Shown: one piece after another, positions 17,552 to 26,307 of the stretch
How positions within the stretch are numbered: the stretch's first letter is position 1
Layout of the letters: every line of letters starts with the position of its first letter
From: Clostridia bacterium
GTDB lineage: Bacteria; Bacillota; Clostridia; UBA1381
Direction of reading: 5' to 3'
Assembly (NCBI GenBank): GCA_017404065.1
Contig: JAFRDB010000070.1
Span: 1 to 46,277 of the forward strand
Length of the DNA: 46,277 bases
Translations under genes and position numbers: made by a program
The notes under the pieces: model-generated
Told to the model about the DNA's origin: nothing
The model's input: the letters and a program-made list of their open reading frames with translations, nothing else
The model's database searches: none

Positions 17552-17585
17552 ATGTATATAATAAACTCAAAACAGGAGGGTAAAT

Positions 17586-18974
17586 ATGAATAGAAATATC
17601 AAAAAAGCAGGCGGTTTTTTCCTTGCATGCGCGATCATGTGTGTTATGCTGTCAGGCTGCGGCGGAAGCTCGGCCGGCGATGGAGGCACAAAGATATCTG
17701 TAAGCAACTGGCCAACCTCAAATGATAAGGTCAACCTTGAACTGTATGAGGGGTATCTTGCGCAGATGAATGAGAAATACCCGGATATCAAGGTAGTGCC
17801 CGATACTTGGCAATATGATGTAAATTCATTTCTTCCCAAGGCAGCGAGCGGACAGCTGCCCACGGTTTTCCAGACGTATTTTACGGAATCAAAGAAAATC
17901 ATAGGTGCCGGATATGCAAGGGATATTACGGATGAATTAAAGGAAGCGGGATACGAAACATTATATAACGATGTATATATGGACCTGCTGAGAAAAGACG
18001 GGAGAAGCTACGGTATCGTTAAAAACGGATATGTAATGGGGCTTTTATGCAATGTAAAGCTGTTTGAGGAAGCCGGGCTTGTTGATGTGGATGGCGTTCC
18101 GATATTCCCAAAGACATTTGATGAACTCAGAGCAACGGCAAAAACGATAAAGGAAAAGACCGGAAAGACCGGATTTTATATGCCGACCATCAATAACCAG
18201 GGCGGCTGGATATTCTGTAACATAGCATGGGGCTTTGGCGCGGAGTTTGAAAAGCAGGAAAACGGTAAATGGGTGGCAGCCTTTGACAGCGATGAATGTT
18301 ATGAAGCGTTAAAGTACATAAGAGATATGAAGTGGGAGGATAATTCTCTCCAGGATGATATTTTGGGTGATGCGTCAAACAACTTCATAAGAATGTACGC
18401 ATCAGACCAGGCGGCTATGGGTATACAGGCTCCATCGACAATAAACAGCGCGATAAAGCAGTATGGAATGGATAAGGATAACGCCGCTGTGGCAAGGATA
18501 CCGGAAGGGCCCGCAATGCGTGCCGCACTTCTCGGAGGCGGTGTATATATGTTCAGCGCCAAGGCTACATCGGAGGAGGTCAAGGCCGCGTTTAAGTGGT
18601 TAGAGATAACCGGAGCAATTCCCACAAAGAGCGAGGAGACAACAAGTGCGTGGGCAGATGCTGCCAAGAAAGCGGCAGAAGAGGGAAGGATCGTTGGATA
18701 CGGTATGATAAACGTCTTTTCCGATGAAGAGCTTACAAAGGCAAAGGAAGAGGCGGAACGCCCGTATGTAACCGTAGACCCGAAAAAGTTCATGGATTAC
18801 CAGGGGCTTGAGGATGTAACGGTAAGACCTGAGCCGGAGGTAAACGCACAGGAGCTGTATTCCGTATTTGACCGTATTTTGCAGCAGATCCTTACAGACG
18901 AAAATGCAGACATTAAGACTATCCTGAGCAAGGAAGCGGTGGATTTTCAGACCAAGTACATGGATAATCAGTGA
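17586..18974 (+). CDS. Extracellular sugar-binding lipoprotein (ABC importer)
   Basis: This 462-residue protein is a family-1 extracellular solute-binding protein. It has a lipoprotein signal with lipobox LSGC (lipidated C25), a G/S-rich spacer, then a mature two-lobed binding protein (ISVSNWPTSNDKVNLELYEGYLAQMNEKYPDIKV start; GAGYARDITDELKEAGY; GRSYGIVKNGYVMGLLCNVKLFEEAGL). It would capture an oligosaccharide outside the membrane and deliver it to the two permeases downstream. GGAGGG sits 5 nt before the ATG. Two-component genes follow in the same operon, the usual arrangement for YesMN-regulated plant- or host-glycan importers. Confidence 0.9.
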   Translation: MNRNIKKAGGFFLACAIMCVMLSGCGGSSAGDGGTKISVSNWPTSNDKVNLELYEGYLAQMNEKYPDIKVVPDTWQYDVNSFLPKAASGQLPTVFQTYFTESKKIIGAGYARDITDELKEAGYETLYNDVYMDLLRKDGRSYGIVKNGYVMGLLCNVKLFEEAGLVDVDGVPIFPKTFDELRATAKTIKEKTGKTGFYMPTINNQGGWIFCNIAWGFGAEFEKQENGKWVAAFDSDECYEALKYIRDMKWEDNSLQDDILGDASNNFIRMYASDQAAMGIQAPSTINSAIKQYGMDKDNAAVARIPEGPAMRAALLGGGVYMFSAKATSEEVKAAFKWLEITGAIPTKSEETTSAWADAAKKAAEEGRIVGYGMINVFSDEELTKAKEEAERPYVTVDPKKFMDYQGLEDVTVRPEPEVNAQELYSVFDRILQQILTDENADIKTILSKEAVDFQTKYMDNQ

Positions 18975-18990
18975 CAGGGGGGGAGAACAA

Positions 18991-19914
18991 ATGCTTAAGG
19001 AAAAAAGCACTCAAAGCGTGGGATATGAAAAAAAAGGCGGTTTTTTCGCTGCGATCAGGAAGAACCGCATAGCATGGCTGCTGCTGCTCCCGAGCTTTTA
19101 CGCTTTATTTGTTGTTATGTGGAAGCCTGTGTTTACGGGCGCATATATGTCCCTGTTTGAAACGCAGGGATATGAGACCGTAAAATTCGTAGGTCTTGCA
19201 AATTACATAGATGTTATCAAGGATCCTGTGTTTTTAGAAACACTCATAAATACATTTGAGTATGTATTATGGTCGCTTGTGATAGGCTTCTGTCTGCCTC
19301 TTGCTGTGGCTATCGCATTAAACGAGATGGTACATTTCAAGAGCTTGTTCAGAACGGCAGTGTATCTGCCGGTGCTTGTACCAATGGTGGCATCGAGCCT
19401 GATATGGTATTTCATGTATATGCCGGGTCCGAGCGGAGTGCTGAACATGCTCCTTGCCAAAGCGGGATTGCCGGCGGGGCAATGGCTCCAGAATCCGAAG
19501 CTTACAATATTACTCATTGTCATTTCGATGACCTGGAAAAGCTTTGGTGCAACTGTTGTCATATACCTTGCATCCCTGCAGGGCATAAGTCAGGATCTGT
19601 ATGAGGCAGCCACAATAGATGGAGCGGGTATAATAAAGAGAGCAATGCATATCACAATACCGCAGGTGATGCCGATGGCGCTTCTGATGCTTGTATCGCA
19701 GATAATAAGCGTGTTCCAGACTATGAACCAGCCGATGATAATGACAGACGGCGGACCGAACAACGCGTCAATGACGTTGAGTCTTGAGGCTTATTATGAA
19801 GCATTCAGATACATGCGCGCCGATAAATCGCTTGCGATAGGCATAATATCATTCCTCATTCTCCTTGTCATGACGGTGTTCTATTTCAGACTGCAGAAAA
19901 AGCTGGAGGGTTAA
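18991..19914 (+). CDS. ABC sugar permease, LplB/UgpA type
   Basis: This 307-residue inner-membrane permease has six predicted transmembrane segments and the cytoplasmic EAA loop EAATIDGAGIIKRAMHITIP (E205), which docks the ATPase. A longer N-terminal cytoplasmic stretch (about 1-25) precedes the first segment LLLPSFYALFVVMW. It starts 16 nt after the binding-protein gene and 4 nt before its partner permease. No ATP-binding subunit is encoded in the operon; importers of this class commonly share a genome-encoded MsmX/UgpC-type ATPase. Confidence 0.92.
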   Translation: MLKEKSTQSVGYEKKGGFFAAIRKNRIAWLLLLPSFYALFVVMWKPVFTGAYMSLFETQGYETVKFVGLANYIDVIKDPVFLETLINTFEYVLWSLVIGFCLPLAVAIALNEMVHFKSLFRTAVYLPVLVPMVASSLIWYFMYMPGPSGVLNMLLAKAGLPAGQWLQNPKLTILLIVISMTWKSFGATVVIYLASLQGISQDLYEAATIDGAGIIKRAMHITIPQVMPMALLMLVSQIISVFQTMNQPMIMTDGGPNNASMTLSLEAYYEAFRYMRADKSLAIGIISFLILLVMTVFYFRLQKKLEG

Positions 19915-19918
19915 GTAC

Positions 19919-20836
19919 ATGAAAAAGAAGCAAAACAAATCATTTCATATTAACAAATTCAGCGATAAGACTTATGGAATAATCACCGCGCTTGACTTCA
20001 AAAAAGGTGATGTAAAGCTGATATACGGTATTGCAGTCGCGTTCATTGTGATAGTATCGCTGATATGCATAGTGCCGATAATATGGCTGTTCGTATCATG
20101 TCTCAAGGGGATGGATGAGTTTTTGGCAATACCGCCGACCTTCTTCCCAAAGGAGCTGCATCCGGAAAAAATTGCGGAGGTGTGGAAGGAGCTGAATTTC
20201 GGCAAGTATTTTCTGAACACGGCAGTAATGATAGTCGGAAGCCTTATCGGAACGATATTCCTGAACGGTATTGCGGGATATGCGCTTTCAAGATTGAAGC
20301 CATTAGGTTCAAGTGTATTGTTCGCGCTTATTATGTGGACAATGATGATGCCGCAAACACTCAATCTCGTTCCGTTGTTCAAGAACTTTCTCAATTATAC
20401 GGTGTTTCACTTTAACCTTACCAACACGCATTGGCCTATGTGGATAATTTCAGTTGCCAACTGCATGAATATACTGATGTTTAAGAATTTCTTTGACACA
20501 ATACCGTTATCATATGTTGAATCGGCAAAGCTGGACGGAGCCTCCGACCTCGGTGTCTTTACGAAGATAATCGTTCCGTTAAGCCGTCCTATCATAGCGG
20601 TAATAGCATTGAGGGTCGCGGTAGCGAACTGGGATATGTTCCTGTGGCCGTATCTGATGCTGAAGGATCCGGATAAGTATACCGTGAGCGTAATGCTCTA
20701 CTACATGAAAACCACATTTGGTATAGATAAGCAGATAATGGCGGCATTTTTTGCAATAATACCGCCGGCTGTAATATTCGTTCTGTTCCAAAAGCAGATA
20801 GTACATAACGACAATAATGCGGGAGTAAAGGGTTAA
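19919..20836 (+). CDS. ABC sugar permease, LplC/UgpE type
   Basis: The 305-residue second permease has about six transmembrane segments (first near residues 35-60) and the EAA loop ESAKLDGASDLGVFTKIIVP (E201). It begins with a basic 30-residue cytoplasmic tail. GGAGGG lies within the end of the preceding permease gene. The stop codon is immediately followed by the ATG of the next gene (sensor), showing tight coupling between transport and sensing. Confidence 0.92.
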   Translation: MKKKQNKSFHINKFSDKTYGIITALDFKKGDVKLIYGIAVAFIVIVSLICIVPIIWLFVSCLKGMDEFLAIPPTFFPKELHPEKIAEVWKELNFGKYFLNTAVMIVGSLIGTIFLNGIAGYALSRLKPLGSSVLFALIMWTMMMPQTLNLVPLFKNFLNYTVFHFNLTNTHWPMWIISVANCMNILMFKNFFDTIPLSYVESAKLDGASDLGVFTKIIVPLSRPIIAVIALRVAVANWDMFLWPYLMLKDPDKYTVSVMLYYMKTTFGIDKQIMAAFFAIIPPAVIFVLFQKQIVHNDNNAGVKG

Positions 20837-21805
20837 ATGTCAGCAATCATGAATGCGGCACGGAACGCGGTACATGACAAGAAGTCATTTAGCGCGCGTA
20901 TAAGAACGGCGGTTATACTCATATCGGGACTGAGCATAGTTATATTCAATATCGTTTGCTTCTCGTCTGCAAAAAAGATACTGAGAGAGGATTTTTTCAG
21001 CAGAAACGAGGTCATAGTCGAACAGGCTAATGAATGCCTTAACGAGTATATCGGTGAATATATCATAGACATTGATATGGTTGCGGAAAATGAGGTAATA
21101 TGTCAAAGCGTAGAGAGCGGTTTATATAATTGGAGCCTGCTGCCTACACTGCAGAATCTTGTTGCTATGGACAGGAATATTATAAATGTTGAGATTTACG
21201 GTCTGGATCAAAGTATTTATTACGGTGCAAATGATATTTTGTCGGCAAAAAATGATAAAGAGCTTGTCAATGCGTTTGAGGTGCTTGATAATTCCGGTGA
21301 CACATATAAAGCGCTGCTTTACGAAACGGCACCCGATTGGTTTCAGATAGTTATTATCAGAAGCATTATAAGCAGAGGAACGCGTTTGGGATATATTGTG
21401 TTATATATGGACAGAGCTCAGATAATCGAAGCGTATCACGATACGGAAAACTTTGTAAAGCCGGATAATATTTATATTTCTGACACCAACGGAAGGATAG
21501 TATCATTAAACACCGGAGCAAAAGCAAGCCGTAAGGAGATCGGGACTCTTTTTGCCGACGAGGCGGGCGGCGCTCCGGCGGATGGGATATACACGACGTT
21601 TATAGATAAGCTTGATATGAAGGTGTTTTTTTGTCCTGCAACTGAAAATGTTTCTGTACAAATAAATAGGGTCATGTATAAGAATATCATCATATCAGTT
21701 CTGATGTTTATGGTGTGCGTTTTCGGAGCGCATATGCTCGGCAGGAGCATATCTGAGCCGATAGAGGATATAAAAAGGTATTTAAAGGAAAACCTCTCTG
21801 AATAG
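20837..21805 (+). CDS. Kinase-less membrane sensor (Cache-like, partial HAMP)
   Basis: This 322-residue protein resembles only the sensory half of a YesM-type kinase. It has transmembrane segment 1 (about 24-47), an extracellular double-Cache-like region (about 50-275), transmembrane segment 2 (about 282-302) and a HAMP-like start (LGRSISEPIEDIKRYLKENLSE) that stops at once. There is no histidine-phosphotransfer or ATPase domain. The stop is followed directly by the next gene, a complete histidine kinase with its own sensor. It abuts the upstream permease stop without a gap. It may be a co-sensor that pairs with the kinase or transporter, or a decayed duplicate; the intact reading frame favours a functional role. 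Confidence 0.7.
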   Translation: MSAIMNAARNAVHDKKSFSARIRTAVILISGLSIVIFNIVCFSSAKKILREDFFSRNEVIVEQANECLNEYIGEYIIDIDMVAENEVICQSVESGLYNWSLLPTLQNLVAMDRNIINVEIYGLDQSIYYGANDILSAKNDKELVNAFEVLDNSGDTYKALLYETAPDWFQIVIIRSIISRGTRLGYIVLYMDRAQIIEAYHDTENFVKPDNIYISDTNGRIVSLNTGAKASRKEIGTLFADEAGGAPADGIYTTFIDKLDMKVFFCPATENVSVQINRVMYKNIIISVLMFMVCVFGAHMLGRSISEPIEDIKRYLKENLSE

Positions 21806-21817
21806 CAGGTGTCGTTT

Positions 21818-23545
21818 ATGGTAGGATTACTGAGAAAGCTAAGAATGAGTACGCGCATATTTGTGCTGCTGCTGTTGTTTTCTGCGCTGCCCTGTATGAT
21901 GCTGTTCATGAACACAATTAATGGAGTAGACAGGATCAACAAAGTCGATCTTGACCGATACACGGGCACCTTCAAGGGTATGATCGAAAAGAAGCTCGAA
22001 AATGAGGTGTACAGGAACGCGGTCATCTGCATAAAGCTGTTTTCCGATAACACATTAACCTCAATAATAAATAACGATACTATCTCATTTGAGGAAAAGC
22101 AGGGTGAAATTTTTGAGGTTGTAAGGAGCAGGCTCGCCCGTGATGTCGGCGGATCTTATATCCATGTTATATCGAATAACGGCGGTGAATATTGCCTTTT
22201 TCGTGACAGTCTGGGCAGTTGCCCGGGAAATTATGTTTACGCAGAAGCTGCGGAGGACGGCGGCGTGATGCTTATGGGTGACATTGTATATGATGAGGAC
22301 GGCAGAAGCTATATATCGCTTATACAGCGTCTGAGCAGCTACGATTTCGTTTCCGACAGAATAGCCGTTATAATGTATATTCCGACGGAAATTCCGGATA
22401 GCTATTATAAAAAGATCCAAAACGACGAGAATATGATCTGCTTTATTACGGACATGAACGACAAGATAATTTTTTCCGGCGACAGAACGATCATAAACTC
22501 AAAAAATCTATTCAGCAAATGTCTCAGAACAGAGGATAATGCAAAAAGAGAAATTGTGTTCGGCGGTGACTACTACATCTATACCAAAGAGCAGCTTAAA
22601 TTTGAAAATAATAATATGCCGCAGGACCTCGTAATGAATCTGATACTGCCGAAAAATTTTTATCGTGAGTCAGTCAGTCGGTTTTCATTTGCGACAGGAA
22701 CGGCTCTTGTGCTCATGATAATAATGTTTGCCGTTATCGGTGCACTGCTGTCATACGCGCTTACAGAGCCGGTAAGAAGCATGGAATATCGTGTAAAGGC
22801 ATTCACCAAAGCCCCGGAAATGACTGAGACAGAGCTGCCGGTGAACGGCGGAGATGAAATAGGTGAGCTGAGCGTGATGATAGGTGAGATGTTCGTCCGT
22901 ATACGTGAGCTGCTGAAAAAAAACACCAAGATCCTTGAAGCGAAACACAAAAGTGAGTTTGAAGTTCTTCAGGCGCAGATAGACCCGCATTTTATTTACA
23001 ACACATTGGATATCATAAGCAGTATAGCCAAGATCAAAAAGGAGAAAGAGATAGAGGAGATAGTGTATGCTCTCAGCAGCTTCTTTAAGATAAGTCTTCA
23101 TAACGGGGACAGATATTTAAGCGTGGAGGAGGAGATAGAGCATGTAGCAAGCTATATAAAGATCCAAGAGATCCGCTGGCCGGGACGCTTTAAGATAGAG
23201 TATTCTGTCGAGGAGGAGATCTTGGGTTGTGAGATAATAAAAACAATACTTCAGCCATTTGTGGAAAATGCTATAAAATATGCATTTAACGGCATGGAGG
23301 ATACCGGTAATATTAGAATAAGAGCGTATAAGACCGACAAGTTCCTTGTATTTGAGATAGAGGATAACGGTATCGGTTTTGATACCTCGATTCTTGAATC
23401 GGAACACTATAAGGGGGTGGGGATCAAAAATACGGTAAATAGAATTCTTTACGAATACGGCTCCGAATGCGGCGTCAGCATTGACAGCGCACCGGGGAAT
23501 GGTACTCTTGTAAAGATAAAGGTTTTATGTTTGGAGTATATTTAA
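21818..23545 (+). CDS. YesM/LytS-type sensor histidine kinase
   Basis: The 575-residue protein has transmembrane segment 1 (about 12-32), a large extracellular sensor region, transmembrane segment 2 (about 290-312), HAMP (about 313-365), a His-kinase domain with H391 in QIDPHFIYNTLD, and a HATPase domain (N-box LQPFVENAIKYAF near 478; G-box DNGIGFD near 514; second glycine box KGVGIKNTVNR). The start was set at the ATG at 21818, a few nt after AGGTG; a GTG at 21809 is an alternative. It should phosphorylate the response regulator encoded divergently at 16223-17392 when the transported glycan or its fragments are present. Confidence 0.92.
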   Translation: MVGLLRKLRMSTRIFVLLLLFSALPCMMLFMNTINGVDRINKVDLDRYTGTFKGMIEKKLENEVYRNAVICIKLFSDNTLTSIINNDTISFEEKQGEIFEVVRSRLARDVGGSYIHVISNNGGEYCLFRDSLGSCPGNYVYAEAAEDGGVMLMGDIVYDEDGRSYISLIQRLSSYDFVSDRIAVIMYIPTEIPDSYYKKIQNDENMICFITDMNDKIIFSGDRTIINSKNLFSKCLRTEDNAKREIVFGGDYYIYTKEQLKFENNNMPQDLVMNLILPKNFYRESVSRFSFATGTALVLMIIMFAVIGALLSYALTEPVRSMEYRVKAFTKAPEMTETELPVNGGDEIGELSVMIGEMFVRIRELLKKNTKILEAKHKSEFEVLQAQIDPHFIYNTLDIISSIAKIKKEKEIEEIVYALSSFFKISLHNGDRYLSVEEEIEHVASYIKIQEIRWPGRFKIEYSVEEEILGCEIIKTILQPFVENAIKYAFNGMEDTGNIRIRAYKTDKFLVFEIEDNGIGFDTSILESEHYKGVGIKNTVNRILYEYGSECGVSIDSAPGNGTLVKIKVLCLEYI

Positions 23546-23565
23546 AAATCAGGAGGAAGAAAAAG

Positions 23566-25824
23566 ATGAAAAAATTTATTTCGACAGCTTCGGCAATAGC
23601 AATAGCTTTGCTAGCCGTTGCTCCGGCAACGCTTGTGGCGTATGCGAACACCTCAAGTAATGATGCGGATTATGTATTCACAGTTGCTAATAACGCTGCA
23701 TCAAATCAGTTCAGATATAAGTTTGTATTGCTTGATACAGACGAAAACAGCAACTCATCAAGGTTTTTTGTAATAGCATCCGCAAACTATGGTGCGGGTC
23801 CTATACACAACGCGGGAGATAAGGACTTTTCGTGGGACCCGACGGACGCAGACACGCTTTCGGGTTATCTGAACCAAACATGGTTCAACATAGACGGTAG
23901 TGCAGCAACAACATCGGTGCTGCCGACCGGAACAGGCTCAGGCGCGGCTATATATACTTTGATACCGGAGATCAAGAGCTATATAGACCAAAACCATGAG
24001 TGGGCAATGCCGGGCTATGACGGATTGACAACTTTGGCTAAAACAACAATTACTTGTCCTGTCACTGTTTTGTCAAGAGATGAGCATGAGGCATACAAAG
24101 AGATCGTAGGATATGTAGGCGATACCGCGGCAAATCATTCAAATCAGAATTGGCTCTTGAGATCACCGCAGACGGCATCTCTTACAAATGGATTATATAT
24201 ATCCAAGGACTCCGGTAACCGCGGCGCAGCCACCATCACGGGAACATTCCGTTTCCGTCCTTGCTTCTGGCTGGGCGTAGACTTCTTTAAGAATGTAAAG
24301 CTGGATCTGGCTAATACGGGTTCAAAGGTAGTAGAAGCGATAGCGGATAACTATACAAGATCCGACCTTGAGAGCGTAGGCTATACCGAAGAAGATCTGG
24401 ACGATATTTTTGGTGCCTCAAGCGCGATAGATGAAACAGTAACTCCGTCTATCACCGGCACAGCAAAGCCGGGCTACACGCTCACAGCATCACATGCCGC
24501 GCCGAGCGCGGGTTTGACGGCTGTCTATCAGTGGCAGCAGGCTGATTCCGCCAACGGCGAATACAGCGATATCACAGGTGCGACAGGCTCAACATACACA
24601 CTTAAAAACGCGCAAGCAAACAAATATGTAAGAGTAATTGCATACCTGACCGATGGCGTATCAGACGGTGCTGCAACGGCAAGTGCACCGGTATCGGTGG
24701 CAGCGGCACTCACACCGGGTGCGGCGGACAACACCAACGGCGGACAGCAGGCTCTTAATACGACCTACAGACTTACGGTAGCCGACACAAGCTCAGGCTT
24801 AGGTGAAACGGCGCGCACGTACTTCCTGCTTGATGATTCGGGCAGCGGCGATGCAAAATTTCTCTTAATTGAGGCGGCTGCGGTCGCAAGACTGAAAACT
24901 AACGCTACACAGGGAATGCTCTATACCGACACAAATACAAACAACAGGTTTGACCCGGAGGTTGAGGGTAACCTTGCGTATTGGCTGAAAAATACATATG
25001 CACAAGCCGGTGATATATCTGCGTCCGGTCCTGTAAATTCAATTCTAAACAGCAATAAGCTTGCGCCGGGATTTATACCGTATCTCGATACAGACCATGA
25101 ATGGCTCACAGAGGGCGGATGTACAGCAGGACCGTGTACGGATGACTATGTTGTTAAATCACCGGCGGCGATCCTCTCAAAAACGGAGCTTATGCAATAT
25201 CGTGATAGGTTCGGTTGGGCTGAGGGACTTAGCTGGACAAGCGGTACAGCTGATTTCGAAATGCTCAGAACACCGCGTCAGAATTCGGTAAGCGTAAGGC
25301 TTTTATGGAGAACAAATGATAATAGCGGCAGTGCGGTAGGCGGCGGTATCGTTGCCAATGCTGCAACAGGTAATACCGGTGCAATGATAAGACCTGTATT
25401 CTGGTTGTCCGAGGACGTATTTGAGAATGTAAAAATCGACGTGGCTACAATGGGTGACGGCGTAAAGAGTATGCTTAGCAGCACTTATTCAAGGAGCGAC
25501 TTGAGTGCGTTGTATTCATCGACAGAGCTTGATAAGATCTATGGTACAGAGTCAGTAATCGGAAGATCTGTTGTTTCCGGTATGAATGATGACGGCGCTA
25601 CATACAGAGTGGGCATAACATTTGACTCACTGAACCCATCGGATTATGAAAACATTGTATTCCAGGCAGGAACAGGTGAAGATGCGGTTCAGAAGGGCGG
25701 AACAGTAGCGGAGGTGCTTGGCGGATCATATGATGGAGACGCTATTGTTGCGATAATTCTTGACCATTCACCGAGCAGGACCGTAGCTGTAAAGTTTACA
25801 AATGAAACAGTTTCATTTGAGTGA
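23566..25824 (+). CDS. Secreted protein, two DUF6273-like domains and Ig domain
   Basis: This 752-residue protein has a signal peptide (about 1-26) and a first DUF6273-like domain (about 28-280; HEWAMPGY, VTVLSRDEH, NWLLRSPQ, FRPCFWLG). A bacterial Ig-like repeat follows (about 292-375; YQWQQADSANGEYSDITGAT pattern). A second, divergent DUF6273-like domain (about 398-660) contains HEWLTEGG, AILSKTEL and MIRPVFWLSEDVF, and a short beta tail ends the protein. No catalytic motif is evident. The DUF6273 pattern recalls C-type-lectin or formylglycine-enzyme-like folds, so glycan or protein binding at the surface is a reasonable guess. The start at 23566 follows AGGAGG; it sits in the sensor-kinase operon with a 20-nt gap. 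Confidence 0.8.
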   Translation: MKKFISTASAIAIALLAVAPATLVAYANTSSNDADYVFTVANNAASNQFRYKFVLLDTDENSNSSRFFVIASANYGAGPIHNAGDKDFSWDPTDADTLSGYLNQTWFNIDGSAATTSVLPTGTGSGAAIYTLIPEIKSYIDQNHEWAMPGYDGLTTLAKTTITCPVTVLSRDEHEAYKEIVGYVGDTAANHSNQNWLLRSPQTASLTNGLYISKDSGNRGAATITGTFRFRPCFWLGVDFFKNVKLDLANTGSKVVEAIADNYTRSDLESVGYTEEDLDDIFGASSAIDETVTPSITGTAKPGYTLTASHAAPSAGLTAVYQWQQADSANGEYSDITGATGSTYTLKNAQANKYVRVIAYLTDGVSDGAATASAPVSVAAALTPGAADNTNGGQQALNTTYRLTVADTSSGLGETARTYFLLDDSGSGDAKFLLIEAAAVARLKTNATQGMLYTDTNTNNRFDPEVEGNLAYWLKNTYAQAGDISASGPVNSILNSNKLAPGFIPYLDTDHEWLTEGGCTAGPCTDDYVVKSPAAILSKTELMQYRDRFGWAEGLSWTSGTADFEMLRTPRQNSVSVRLLWRTNDNSGSAVGGGIVANAATGNTGAMIRPVFWLSEDVFENVKIDVATMGDGVKSMLSSTYSRSDLSALYSSTELDKIYGTESVIGRSVVSGMNDDGATYRVGITFDSLNPSDYENIVFQAGTGEDAVQKGGTVAEVLGGSYDGDAIVAIILDHSPSRTVAVKFTNETVSFE

Positions 25825-25846
25825 TAGATCGGAGGAGGACAAGACT

Positions 25847-26017
25847 ATGAAAAAATATTTAGCTCCGGATATGGAAATCAGGAGATTTGCAGAGGAAAAT
25901 GTTGTAACGACAGGCAGTGCAGCTGCAGTAGACAGCTGGAATGAGGATAATGGCTATAATGCGACCAATGTCGACTGGGATAATCTGAAAGTGGCGAATG
26001 TAACACTCGTATTCTGA
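25847..26017 (+). CDS. Small peptide, family member 1 (56 aa)
   Basis: This 56-residue ORF has a strong ribosome site (GGAGGAGG) and starts MKKYLAP. It has no signal peptide or membrane segment. It shares a pattern with two other short ORFs here (26055-26234 and 41350-41529): M-x3-[YF]-x2-P at position 7, then [ML]-x-[IV]-x2-F-x2-E-x-[IV]-[VI]. A VDW motif lies near residue 42 and the tail is hydrophobic (VTLVF). It is located between two DUF6273-like surface protein genes. Function is unknown; similar short ORFs appear beside surface-protein genes in gut Clostridia as far as I recall. A peptide precursor or a small structural or chaperone partner is possible. Confidence 0.75.
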   Translation: MKKYLAPDMEIRRFAEENVVTTGSAAAVDSWNEDNGYNATNVDWDNLKVANVTLVF

Positions 26018-26054
26018 TACAGATATTGATGTGTAATAGAAACGAGGTTATGGG

Positions 26055-26234
26055 ATGAAAGAATATAGTATTCCGAGCTTACAGATCTATCGCTTTATAA
26101 CAGAGTGTATCGTTGTAGGTTCAGCTCAGGCGGTCGATGCATATATGGAAAGGCACAACATCACTCGATCGGCTGAGGTTGATTGGAATAGTCCAAAAAT
26201 GAAAGAAGTTCGAGGGGTAATATCATTTAACTGA
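26055..26234 (+). CDS. Small peptide, family member 2 (59 aa)
   Basis: This 59-residue ORF starts at the ATG at 26055 with GAGG 7 nt upstream. It begins MKEYSIP, continues with RFITECIVVGSAQAVDAY, has VDW at 42-44 and ends GVISFN. The GSA-AVD and VDW blocks line up with member 1, showing duplication. Downstream lies a GC-rich hairpin (CGGGCA...TGCCCG, about 26236-26266) before the next large gene. No known family is recognised. Confidence 0.7.
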   Translation: MKEYSIPSLQIYRFITECIVVGSAQAVDAYMERHNITRSAEVDWNSPKMKEVRGVISFN

Positions 26235-26307
26235 CGGGCAGAGGTTGACGCCCTTTGCCCGCCTCAAAAAAGCGTCATAAAAATAAAAACAGAATGGCGG
26301 AGATAAC

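Noticed and set aside
20837-23545. Single histidine kinase split by a frameshift
   Set aside because: The second ORF has its own complete transmembrane sensor region and HAMP, so joining the two would give a duplicated sensor; two genes is the better reading.
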